This document shows, piece after piece, positions 11,335 through 21,756 of a stretch of 64,000 bases of DNA; the stretch's first letter is position 1, and each line of letters starts with the position of its first letter. This DNA is from Hedera helix. Its lineage: Eukaryota > Streptophyta > Magnoliopsida > Apiales > Araliaceae. The translations under genes and the position numbers were made by a program. Below the pieces are notes generated by a model. That model did not search any database. It worked only from the letters and a program-made list of their open reading frames with translations, and was not told the origin of the DNA. The DNA is taken from the NCBI GenBank assembly GCA_947179155.2, contig OX359269.1, positions 51,335,524 to 51,399,523 on the forward strand, read 5' to 3'.

Positions 11335-13914
11335 TTTTGATTATTAATTGGAGCACCGACTCCAATTTTCAATTCCTGCAAATTACATGGATTTCTTTAT
11401 ATAGTTATGTATCTATGACTAGAGGCGGTTAGTTAAAGGTAATACAGGTGTTGCGTTCTTAACCAGACTATTGGATCGAATGATACGCCTGCCTGCTGGC
11501 GGAGGTAACATGGTGAATTCGGGACTTTGATTGGATAGTTTGGTTGACTAAAATTGAGCGGGCCCATAAAGTTTTTAGGCCTTGTTTCTGAATTTTAGTG
11601 GACCGGGTCTGTTTATTGTTGGGTCACATAAAGGACTTTCATCTTGAGCAAATTGAAGGGGCCGAAGGGTTTGGATTATGTTTGAGAGGAGAAGAAAGGA
11701 AAAGAAAGACAGGTCTGGAAAAGTTGGAGAACTTTATTTCTTTATTTTTGTTGGATATTTTTAATATTAAGTTAAAGATTTTTTTTTTTAATTTATAGTT
11801 TAGATATAATCATTCTTTATGATTTTTTAAAACTTAACTTAAGACTAAAATTTATTATTAAAAATTTAACAAAAAATATATTTAAACTTGTCGCATGTAA
11901 TTCTTAATATTTAAAAACAGTTAATGAAGAATAAAAAATTATCAGAAGTCAGTCTCCCATTTTTGGATGGAGAGTACATCTCTTTAGGTCAAATTGACTT
12001 ATTGATATATATAGCCCATAGATGGATATATACCAAATATATGCCTCTGCTCATTTTTTTTCATAAAATTTGGAATATTTGAACCGTTGATTCTTTTTTT
12101 CGTCTGAACTTCTATGTTTACAAATCAAAGCGTAAAAATATCTTATTAGTTAGAACATATTATTTTATTAAAAATTAAAAATATATTTTATATTGAATAA
12201 AATAGAGAATTGTAATAAAAAGAATTTCAAATATCATTCGAACTCGAAAACAAATTTTTTTATTCAAAATATTTAATCTAAAATTAGATCTAATATCTAA
12301 TAATAATGCAAACCAGGATACCATTGTCCTAATCATGCAACTTATTAGTATTATATATATACATATCTGGATTTTTTATAATTAATATGGATCTCATTTC
12401 CCACCATTCACCAAGCAATGAGGTATATCATATCTAAGGGCCGAAGCACATTCTTACGAAAACTAACAAATCGCCCGCCGAGTTGTGCACATTCTTACCA
12501 TGCATGCGTTACATAAATCTTCTTTATAATCCTTCAATAAATAGCTATTTTAATTTTGTTTTTTTTAAAAAGTATAGATATAAAAATATTATTGTTTTCA
12601 GCTATTTCATGCATTATCTATCCCTCGAGCATTATTTCCATAAAAATTATAATCAATAGGGACACTGTAACTCAGTTTGGTGATGGTATCTGGAGTCCAT
12701 AAATGGCCGAAAAGAGTTGGTTTAAGCCTCAAAATTTATTCAAATCACATAAATAGATGTTATTACATTTATGGTACTTCTTCGTGGTAATTGTCCCACA
12801 CCAAACCACTTGTGAATGCGGGACCTCAAAAAGTTCAGAATGACCTGGTGGACAGTGGCATAAACAGTACACCCTCAGAGTTGTATTTGCAATATTTGTA
12901 GACGTTAAAAATGTATTTTTATTTTATATATATCTAATAAAAATAATAAGTGATAAGTTTAGTTAAGGGAAATTATAATAATAAACTTAAGAGTATTGTG
13001 TCATTTTGTACTATTATTAATAAATATAAATAAAATCTTTTTATGAATAAAAATAATTAACGAGTGAGAAATTTACCCCCATCTCTCTATATATTTTTGA
13101 TTGCTTTATAATTACATACATTTCTAGGATTTCTATAAATATATCATCTTGTTATTTATTCTAATTCCTATAATCAAGCTCTTAAGTATATTCGATATAA
13201 AATGCAGCAATTTTTTCTTACTCTTTAAGTTCGAAGCGAACTTAATTTGTAGATATGTTTATTTAATTTCATCTTGGTGAGGAATTACTAAATTTTAAAG
13301 GCGCAATTAAACTTTATTGCAATGGTTTTTTGGTTTTTAATCTCAAGAACCTGCCCTGCCATTAATTAAGAACAGTGGCGATGTGGAGCAGCTTATAATC
13401 TTTGATATGTATGATGGATCTTATTGTAGGTAATTCAACTTCTATGACAACTTCAACTGTCAAGTCCAATCCACTTTAATTTGTTGTTGGCATTTGATAA
13501 AATACTACTCCACCAACGGCCTTGTACCTTTTATAATATTAATTCATCTCAATCATCGGCTATTGATCGAGTTGTTAAAGTATTCACCGTATAATATATC
13601 AAATATAAGTTGCCAAATTTTGTGATTAAGCATGTTAGGTTTTTATGCACTCGTCGTCATTATCTAATAAAGAACATATTATATATATCACTTGCTTAGA
13701 AAAAGTTATCTCATGCAAGTAAGCATGGGCAGGCATAAAATCAAAATCCAAAAGTTAAAAAAAAACCCTCTACGTTGGCAAGATTAATAGATATATATCA
13801 TATATGAAGAGAAAATTGAAAATTATAATGCAACGACTTTCACAACTCAACATTAAAAATTGATATATATTTTTTTTAAATGCCTCTTACGTTCATAAGT
13901 GTGAAAGTTATTTA

Positions 13915-14013
<99 letters not shown>

Positions 14014-15861
14014 CGGGTCGGGAGAGGGATCTTGTGAAACTATTATTTTTTATTGTAAAAATATTAATTCTCAAAAAAAAGAATTGATTTTTGGGCATAT
14101 GTATTGCAAATTATAGAATATTTATACGAATTAACTAGGCAAATATATATTATAAGGATAAATGATAGAGAATGAATATTGTAATGCAAAACTTAAGTCC
14201 ATTTAGGAGATTAATGAAGAACGAATAGAATGCTTTGTCGTCCATGTATTATATAATATGGCTAGCTAGCTAGTTGTGATCAGTAACCAGGTGAGTGAGT
14301 ACACAGAGTTAAAATGTTTATTTTTAAGAAAAATAAGCGTATTGATATAATTAAGAATAGAATATTTATTATTTGGTGATTTAATTAGAACAACTTAATC
14401 GATGAAGCATGAATCAATATAGTTTTATACGGTTCACATTCACTTATATTTTATTTTAAAATTTTATTCAGCACTGCACATCTTTGAATTATATAAAAAA
14501 AAAAAAATTATAATTTTTTTCATTTTTGTTGAGTAACTTCATTCGTACGGTAAAAGAATTTTAAAAATCTATAAAAAGTGATATTAATTGTGCCCTTGCC
14601 TTGGGTAGATATATAAGAGAATTGAGCCTAAAACTTTTAATTTTATTTCCAACATAATAAAGAATTTGAGTTGTTAAACATCCGCCGGAAATCATATTAA
14701 AAAATTATAGTATTTGATTTCTTTTTTATAAAGGCCGAAATAACTGGTCGACTATATAAACTATTAATTAAGAGCAAATCCACCAACCCATGTCATCTTT
14801 AATTAATTAACAATCAATAATAAGAGAAAGTGAGCTAATAACCCACTCAACATGGAACGTACTGACAAAGTCTCTTTTGATCGAGTTTATCAACACCGTT
14901 CTTGAAGATTTAATATTAACACTGTCTAATCTATGGTTACAAAAAAAATATTATAATTATTTTTTTATACTACATGTTGCATCAACCAAAATTAGGTTTC
15001 GGTCGATTCATGAATTTTGACTCTACATTCTTCTCTTTTAGGTGGTTGAATTTTTTGAGGATTCTATCTTTTATTAGATTTAATATATTTTTAGAATAGT
15101 AATATTATTATATTATCTTTTTTATTAATAAATTTTAAAAATAATACATGACAATTTATTATTTGTGATTTATTTTTATTCAAATTAATATTTATTATTT
15201 TTACTCTAATAATATAATTTAAATACTAACAAATAATATATATGAACTATATTGTTAACTAATCTTCTTGCAGACAAGCGAAATCCATTGTTGACTGAAA
15301 AAAGTAAAACACAATTGCATATGCTATACGTCAAATACAAGTCAATGGTTGTAGGGGGAGAAATTATTCAGTAATTTTGAGTCATTGTTATATAATATTT
15401 TAAATTAATGATATTTTTTTTTATTTTAATAGAATCAAAATTATAAATTATAATGCATCACAAGAATAATAAAAAATATAATTAATTCAAAATATTACAT
15501 AACGATGTCCAATATCACTAAATAAATTTTTCTTTAGAGGTGGGTCAATCTGCGAATGAGGAGAGCATGAAATTAGTCAGTGTTGCGTTTTCTTTGCTGA
15601 TATAGGAAAACTTTATAAGCTTCAACTTACGTTTATCAGTTATCTGTCACTATCATGTGATCATCTTCAATTTCTTCACCTTTTTCTTCTTTCCAAGTTG
15701 GGAATGTGAGTCTGACTGGTGATATATACGGCTACAAAAATAATATGCTAGCGAAATTTTCAAATTTTAATTATTTTTTTATATTTATTATTAAATATAA
15801 TGAGTATTTAATTCAGTATTGATCACATGATAGAAAAATTGTGCTATTAAAACCAATAAAT
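11335..15861. other. AT-rich intergenic region, no gene seen
   Basis: This 4.5-kb stretch contains the ISU promoter side at its left end, then AT-rich DNA without any open frame that shows a domain. The only strong structure is the (TA)n tract at 13918-14011. I found no tRNA, no complete transposon and no conserved exon. Confidence 0.55.
13918..14011. repeat. Long (TA)47 microsatellite
   Basis: An uninterrupted run of about 47 TA units. It produces spurious Tyr-Ile open frames on both strands. Expected to be length-polymorphic and able to extrude a cruciform. Confidence 0.98.
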
Positions 15862-16245
15862 TCACCAACCCGAAACACGGACAATATAAATAATGATTTA
15901 TTGTGATAATTAATTAAATATAGAATAAATATTTAATTAAAATTTCGTGAAGATAATGGTAAATATTAAATTATTAAATATTTATCTAATTAATAAATTA
16001 TTGAATTCTATATTATAAATTTTTTCGATCAATTATTAAGGTAAATATTTTGAATAGAATATAGATTTATTTAATTATGATTGTGAGAACGTAATTATTT
16101 TAATTTTATTTAGATTTGATGAATTTTGTCGAAATTCTAATCCAAATAAAATTATGAAACCTAAGATTTCATAAATATAATTTAGTTATCACAATTAGTT
16201 AAGTAATGACTTCACTATAATTTTTTTAACTAATTTACGGCTATC
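15862..16245 (+). repeat. Diverged direct repeat, left copy, beside the retrotransposon
   Basis: This segment is clearly related, in the same orientation, to 30641-31050 on the other side of the retrotransposon. Shared landmarks in order are CAACCC..GAAACAC, TAATGATTTATT, ATCAATTATTAAG, TAATTATTTTAATTTTATTT, GAAATTCTAATC, TATGAAAC and ACAATTAGTTAA. Identity is moderate, so the pair is much older than the retrotransposon. With the retrotransposon removed, the copies would lie only about 490 bases apart. Confidence 0.6.
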
Positions 16246-16366
16246 ATTAAAATTTATATTTATCATTAATACAATTAATCACTTCATTTGATAAAATTTT
16301 AAATTTTAATAAATTTAATTTATTTGGAATATTAATTTAATAATAAAATTCACTACTAATACTAAT

Positions 16367-16371
16367 ATAAT
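16367..16371. repeat. Target site duplication ATAAT (left)
   Basis: The five bases before the 5' LTR (ATAAT) are repeated immediately after the 3' LTR at 30275-30279. Five-base duplications are standard for Ty3/gypsy integrases, so both LTRs belong to one insertion. Confidence 0.9.
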
Positions 16372-17957
16372 TGTAATGTCCTAGAATTTCCACATCTTTA
16401 TTTATTAAATTATTAATTTAATTTCCAACGAGTTAGTTTTATGAGATTATTTAAATCTTTTTATGTGATTAATTAATTATGTGATTAAATAATTATGTAA
16501 TTAATTACTAAAATTAATTAAAGGGGGTCACTAACATGTTATTAAATTAGTGAACAAACCCTAAAGTTTTAATATCAAAATAATTGATAAGTTTCCTATT
16601 AATTAAATATTCAATTAAATTGAATATAATGAGTGAATTAAATATAATAAATTAATTAATATGATTATTAATTAATGTAAATAATGTGAAATATTAATAA
16701 TAATATTTATTAGTCCATTTAGTAATTTAATACTAATGGGTTAGAATATTTAATTATTTATTCAATTTAATTATTTATTTAATCATGGATTGAATAATTA
16801 ATGTATAAATTATTAAATTAGCCCAACATGGGTCAATTAGTAGCCCAAATGTAGAATAATAAAATTTGACAATTTAGTAGCCCAAACAATTTAATAGAAG
16901 CCCAATTGGTATTTTAAATTAAAGCCCAATGATTGGCCCATTTGAAAAATACTTAATAAAACTATTAATTATTAAAAAGTGGACTTGTGACACTCATTTT
17001 GGGACATGAAGAAGAGTCCAGCCGAGTGAATCCAAGAAGGAGGAGAGAGAGTGTATTGCTATTATTATTATTATTATTATTTGATTTTTCATTTATTTAA
17101 TTAAAGGTTGCTTGTTTTGATTTTTGGGAAAGTCTTTTCCCACAAAATCCTCACCAACTTAGTATGGGCTAGCTTTCTTGTGTAAGTATCCAAGTAAGAG
17201 CATCATGACTTGTAGATATAATTTGTGTATCTATTAATTTTTCAAATATACTTGAAAAGTTGATAGATGTTATTTCATTTTTGCTCCAAAAATCAAAAGA
17301 GAGAGTTTGAGAGCAAAATATTTTGAGAGAGAGCAAGAGAAGGAGAAGGAGTGCTAAGCTAGTTTATGTCTTCAAGATTCACAACATACTTTGGGAGAAA
17401 AAGAAGAATAGCCATTAAATCAAGGTAATAGTTATTTTAAATAAAGTGTTGTTTTTAAATTAAATAAATCATCATGTTAGTATAAACATGTTAATATAGT
17501 TATTAATGTGTAGAGGTAATATTTATGCCATGCTTGAGTTTAATATGTTTGGTTTGTATTTTGGTATATTTTATATGCTAAAATATGTATTTAGTAGTGT
17601 GTAAACAAGTTTTGAAATATATTACCAAAAACATTTTTATAAAACTTAGGTTTGATTTCTAATATTATAGAACATTAAATCATGAGAAAAACAAAGTTTA
17701 AATAACTCAAAATGGAGTTATATACAAAAAGTTATGATTTATGGTAGTTTATATGATGTAAAAATTTTTTTTAAAAAAATAATGATATTAAATCATGAAA
17801 AATTATTTTTTCATGTTATAAATTAATATAACGTGATTGGTAATTTTTTTGATTTTTATTGAGCATTTAAAGCTTACTTGATGGTATAATTTTTATTAAA
17901 GTGGGTATTTTCTGGTCACTGTTCACGTTCTGCGGGAAGAAAAAAATTTAAGGCTTT

Positions 17958-18260
17958 CCGCGCAATGCGCGGCTGCCACTGTTCACCGAGGACGCGGAGC
18001 CAAACGACGTCGTTTGGCGTCCGTGAAATTTTACTCCGCGCGTTATGCGCGGAGGCCATTTCCGGGGTTTCAAAAACGACGCCGTTTTGGTCCTGCATCG
18101 GCTTACGCGCGCAATGCGCGAGAAACTGTTTTTCGGCAAAATTACCATTTTGCCCCTCCGTGTTTTTCTTGGCAGAATTACCATTTTGCCCTCCGATCAG
18201 TTTTCGAATTATTTACAAAATTGCCATCGGTCCGGTTTTTCAACTTATTTACGAAAATGT
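17958..18260. promoter_or_regulatory. GC-rich alternating palindrome block inside the LTR
   Basis: In an otherwise very AT-rich LTR this block is CpG-rich and periodic. Palindromes centred near 17965, 18044 and 18114 are of the CGCGCAATGCGCG type. Those centred near 18008 and 18081 are of the AACGACGYCGTT type; CCAAACGACGTCGTTTGG at 18000-18017 is perfect. Four related ATTACCATTTTGCCC-like strings then follow at about 18140, 18176, 18214 and 18251. Spacing is about 33-43 bases throughout. The block is conserved at 27930-28232 in the 3' LTR. A protein-binding or methylation-target regulatory role is inference. Open frames on both strands here look like by-products of the base composition. Confidence 0.5.
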
Positions 18261-18399
18261 CATTCAGGTTAATTTTAATTAATTTAAATATTTAAAAATT
18301 AAATTAAAATTATAACAAAAATAATAATAATACAAAAATAATATTGGGGAGGATATTTTTCATTAAGTTTAATATTTAAATATTTTAAATATTAATCTA

Positions 18400-19080
18400 G
18401 TTAGCTAAACCATGGTTAAGTTAAATAAATTTATTTTTATTTATTATTTTAAGTGTTAATAATAAATAAAGATGATGAATTAGCAATTATTATTTAATGC
18501 CTATTAAATAATATTTAAAGAGAGATAAAATTTATAAATTAATTATTTATTATTTAAATATTATTAAATAATAAATAAGGATAATTAAGTGATTAATTAT
18601 TATTTATTTAACATTAAATAGCGATTAATGGAAATTAAGTTATTAGAGTAATAATTTATTATTTAATTTAAATAATAAATAAGAATGATTTGATTATTAT
18701 TTAACCTTAAATAATAATTAGAATTAATTAAATAATTAATTATTATTTAATTGACATTAAATAATAATTAAAGAGGATTAAGATTAGTAAACTATTATTT
18801 AATTTCCTTAATTAAATAATAAGTAAGGTTAATTACTTAGTTAATTATTGGTTGATTAACATTAAATTAAAGAAGGTTAAAACTAAGTTAATAATTATTT
18901 ATTATTTATGTATAATTAAATAATAAGTAAGTACAATTAGTTATTATTTATTTAAAATAATAACTAGAGTTAATTAATTAATTTCTATTTAATCAATATT
19001 AAATAGTAATTAAAAAGAGATTGAGTTAATAAAATAAATTGAATTTAATTAAACAATTATAATAAGTTGTTTAAAGGTTT
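18400..19080. repeat. Degenerate AT-only repeats in the LTR
   Basis: About 700 bases built almost entirely from variations of TTAATTATTATTTAA with short GC-bearing spacers, without an exact unit. The 3' LTR has the matching stretch at about 28365-29045. It looks like expanded low-complexity sequence. Confidence 0.5.
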
Positions 19081-20305
19081 AATAAGTGTCCAACACTTAA
19101 GAGAAATATTTTCTAACTTATTAAATTATTAACCTAAAATGATTAAGTGACTATAAGGTTAATAATATTGTTTTGACTAATGTAAATTATGTGTTAATAC
19201 TTATGTGTGGCAAATAAGTTCATTATTAAGCGTATAGTTATGCAAATACGCCGTACTAATTATTAGACCGACTTTATTAATGTTAGGTCTTTCAAAGCAA
19301 GTTAGTTAAAGCTAGACAATTATTGTAGCTGAGCAAACAGGCAAGTTCTCTAACCCTTCTCAATTATTATCGTTGAACAAGTTTCCATACTTGTATTTAT
19401 TGTTAAAGCTTGCAGTGGTTTAATTATTTAAAATTATTCCACATCCATATTGTTTATACAATCGCACTTAGTGCATTTGAAGCTTATTAGTTCTTGATTC
19501 ATGAACTGTATTAAAAATGTCTTAAGCTAATAATTCAGCTAGACATTACGTTTCTAAATTCAATAACTTGAATACTTTTAAAAGCTTATCCAAACCATTG
19601 TTGGGTGCGGATTTCTTATATTAAGTCTGAGAATTGAACAACCCTAAATTAGGGGATTTTGTGTCGGGAAACCGACTTTGGGCGCCAGTGACTAAATGTA
19701 ATGCATATACAGCGGGTTGAATAGGCTGATCCCCTTGAAAACCAAACAACTCAAAGGGTCAGAGGAAACTCTATTATACCCTAGTTAGTTCAGGGTCCTT
19801 AGTGACCACTCAGCATTTTAAGATTCAAATATTCTGTTTATTAAAATTTGAATCCTGTTTCATTCACAATTGTTATATCTATTGTTGAATCATTGATGAT
19901 ATTTTCCCATTCATTCATGATATATTAAATCTATATGATTGTTCTAAACTTGCTGAGCAAACTAGTTGCTCATTCTTGCTATATCATGAACCATTTTTCA
20001 GATAATCCTGATTGCTCAAAGAAGGATAAAGGAAAAGAAAAAGCCAGAGCTTAAGTTAGCTTATGCATGCTAATTAGATCTTTAATTATGTATTTACGGT
20101 TTTTAAACCTTTTGTAATTCCTTGTGATAGAAACTGTTATTATGTTAAGGTTGATAGACCCTGGTATTGTAACCTTTTGAAGGGAACCAATATGTATTAT
20201 TCCGCGATATTTAAATGCAATGTATGTATTTAATTGTTAGTAATGTGTTGAATAGTGAGAACCAAACTCGAGGTTATGGAACCCGGATTTGGGGTCGTCA
20301 CAGGT

Positions 20306-20317
20306 TGGTATCAAAGC
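20306..20317 (+). other. Primer binding site (initiator tRNA-Met)
   Basis: TGGTATCAAAGC starts three bases after the LTR end. It matches the complement of the plant initiator tRNA-Met 3' end (TGGTATCAGAGC) at 11 of 12 positions. This primes minus-strand DNA synthesis and confirms the 5' LTR boundary. Confidence 0.9.
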
Positions 20318-20546
20318 TGTAGGTTAGAAACGTTAGGATTTGCGAAACCTAAGTTATAACCTTAGTATTAAACTCATATCGAGTGCGTTAGGGGATGAAT
20401 CGGGGAGATTCATCATGTTGTGTATTTGTGGAGATGGATTGAGAAAATCCATCGAGCCGAGATGTACATGATAAAATATCATTTCATTTCATCAATGAAT
20501 ATATTTTATTGCTGTACTAACGTGTGTTATTGTTTTATGATATAGG

Positions 20547-21404
20547 ATGGCAGAGATCGGACAGTCGAGTCGCACTGCTGAGGAGGACTATATTGATATC
20601 CATATGGATACTGCACAGCCGCTGGTGGCTGCACCCGTAGAGGAGCCAGAGTCAGATCCTGAGGAGGGGGATCGTGTGGAGCCCGTCTGGGGCGGAGTCA
20701 TGAGGCCTTACAGTGAGGATGAGGCAGAGTCAGAGGAGTCTGAGGAGGAGGAGTCAGCTGATGGCATGGGCACCACTGCCACTGACATCATAGAGGGACT
20801 GACCGATAGGAACGAGGGGCTGGAGGCAAGGGTCCAGCATCTAGAGGAGCAGAATCTGACCCACCAGCACATGGAGGATCAGTATAGGGATGCGGCTTAT
20901 CAGTTCTCTGGCGAGAACGCAGAGCTGAAGGAGAGGATTGTAGGACTGGAGGATCAGGTACAGGAGTACGAGGATTCAGTGGAGCACCTTGCGGTGCTAA
21001 CTCATCAGCTGGTAGAGCAGGATGTAGAGCTGCAGGCTAAATTAGCAGTGGTTGAGACTAGGTTGGCAGAGGCTGAGCTGAAGGTTCAGCAGGTTCAGGC
21101 AGAGAAGGCCGCCATCCGTGCACACTGGCAGGAGGCGATAGAGGACCGTATAGAGATGGAGAGACAGCGGGATGCCGCTTATGGTCAGATGATTGAGCTA
21201 GAGGAGGAGGTCCGCGAGAAGCGGGTGAGGACGGATAGACTTAGCTACGTCTACCGATCTTCATATGGTAGGCTTCAGAGCAGGGTGCACTACTACCCAG
21301 CTGAGGAGGGCCAGTCTATGCACACCATCAGCAGGAGTGTGGTAATGGCCATCGGGGATGAGGAGTATGACGACGCGATCCGTAGGGGGATGCGCAGTCA
21401 GTAG
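20547..21404 (+). CDS. Extra retrotransposon ORF: acidic coiled-coil protein of unknown function
   Basis: An intact 285-codon frame between the primer binding site and gag, in a different frame from gag-pol and separated from it by 352 bases. Residues 1-75 are highly acidic (for example EDEAESEESEEEES). Residues about 80-225 are predicted coiled coil, with leucines spaced in heptads (GLEARVQHLEEQNL, ELKERIVGLEDQV). The last 60 residues are more basic and Tyr/Arg-rich (YVYRSSYGRLQSRVHYY). There is no zinc knuckle, protease or membrane segment. The frame is GC-richer than the LTRs and ends in four consecutive TAG codons (21402-21413). Directly before its ATG sits a 3' splice-site-like TTTTATGATATAG. 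An intact frame of this length argues for selection or very recent activity. I do not recognise the family. It might assist assembly, transport or targeting, or be a captured host sequence. Confidence 0.8.
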   Translation: MAEIGQSSRTAEEDYIDIHMDTAQPLVAAPVEEPESDPEEGDRVEPVWGGVMRPYSEDEAESEESEEEESADGMGTTATDIIEGLTDRNEGLEARVQHLEEQNLTHQHMEDQYRDAAYQFSGENAELKERIVGLEDQVQEYEDSVEHLAVLTHQLVEQDVELQAKLAVVETRLAEAELKVQQVQAEKAAIRAHWQEAIEDRIEMERQRDAAYGQMIELEEEVREKRVRTDRLSYVYRSSYGRLQSRVHYYPAEEGQSMHTISRSVVMAIGDEEYDDAIRRGMRSQ

Positions 21405-21756
21405 TAGTAGTAGTTATTTTCTAATTTCGTATGTAAATAGATGCAGTAGAACCCAACTTTTGTTTTATTAGAGGGTTAATATGTCACTAAATCCCAACTC
21501 TAGGAAGTTGTAGGATATGTCAGATCCCATCTTTTGTAGCTTCTCTGGGATAGAAGCATTTATAGCAGTATGCTTTTGATGTAAAGTGCTACGCACTCCT
21601 GTTTTAGCATATGAGTATAAATGCAGTTGAATTTATGTTTATATGCGTGTTGAAATAATTACTTGTATTTTAGCTAAGCATTGTCTAAGATACAAAATAA
21701 TGAAATGAAAAAGATGAAACCAGTATAATAATGTAAATTTTTGTTTATAACAGAAA
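21405..21756 (+). other. Spacer between the extra ORF and gag, with a splice-acceptor-like end
   Basis: AT-rich noncoding spacer of 352 bases. It ends in TTTTTGTTTATAACAG four bases before the gag-pol ATG, a good match to a plant 3' splice site. This suggests that gag-pol may be translated from a spliced RNA that skips the extra ORF. Confidence 0.5.

Larger units (their letters stand above)
16372..20302 (+). repeat. 5' LTR of the Tekay/Del-like element
   Basis: 3931 bases, TG...CA bounded, nearly identical to 26337-30274. It contains a short (ATT)n at about 17060, a GA-rich segment at about 17300-17350 that looks like transcribed leader, a donor-like AAG|GTAATA at 17424/17425, a GC-rich palindrome block at 17958-18260, and about 700 bases of AT-only degenerate repeats after 18400. 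The exact U3/R/U5 borders cannot be read from sequence alone. Confidence 0.95.

Noticed and set aside
13853..14116. Open frames made of Tyr-Ile repeats on both strands, also near 674-896 and 61911-62135
   Set aside because: Translated (TA)n microsatellites.
17916..18295. Overlapping open frames of 60-105 codons on both strands (repeated at 27888-28267) inside the LTRs
   Set aside because: They occur because the block is GC-rich and palindromic with few stops; frames exist on both strands, show no domain and have no start or splice context.
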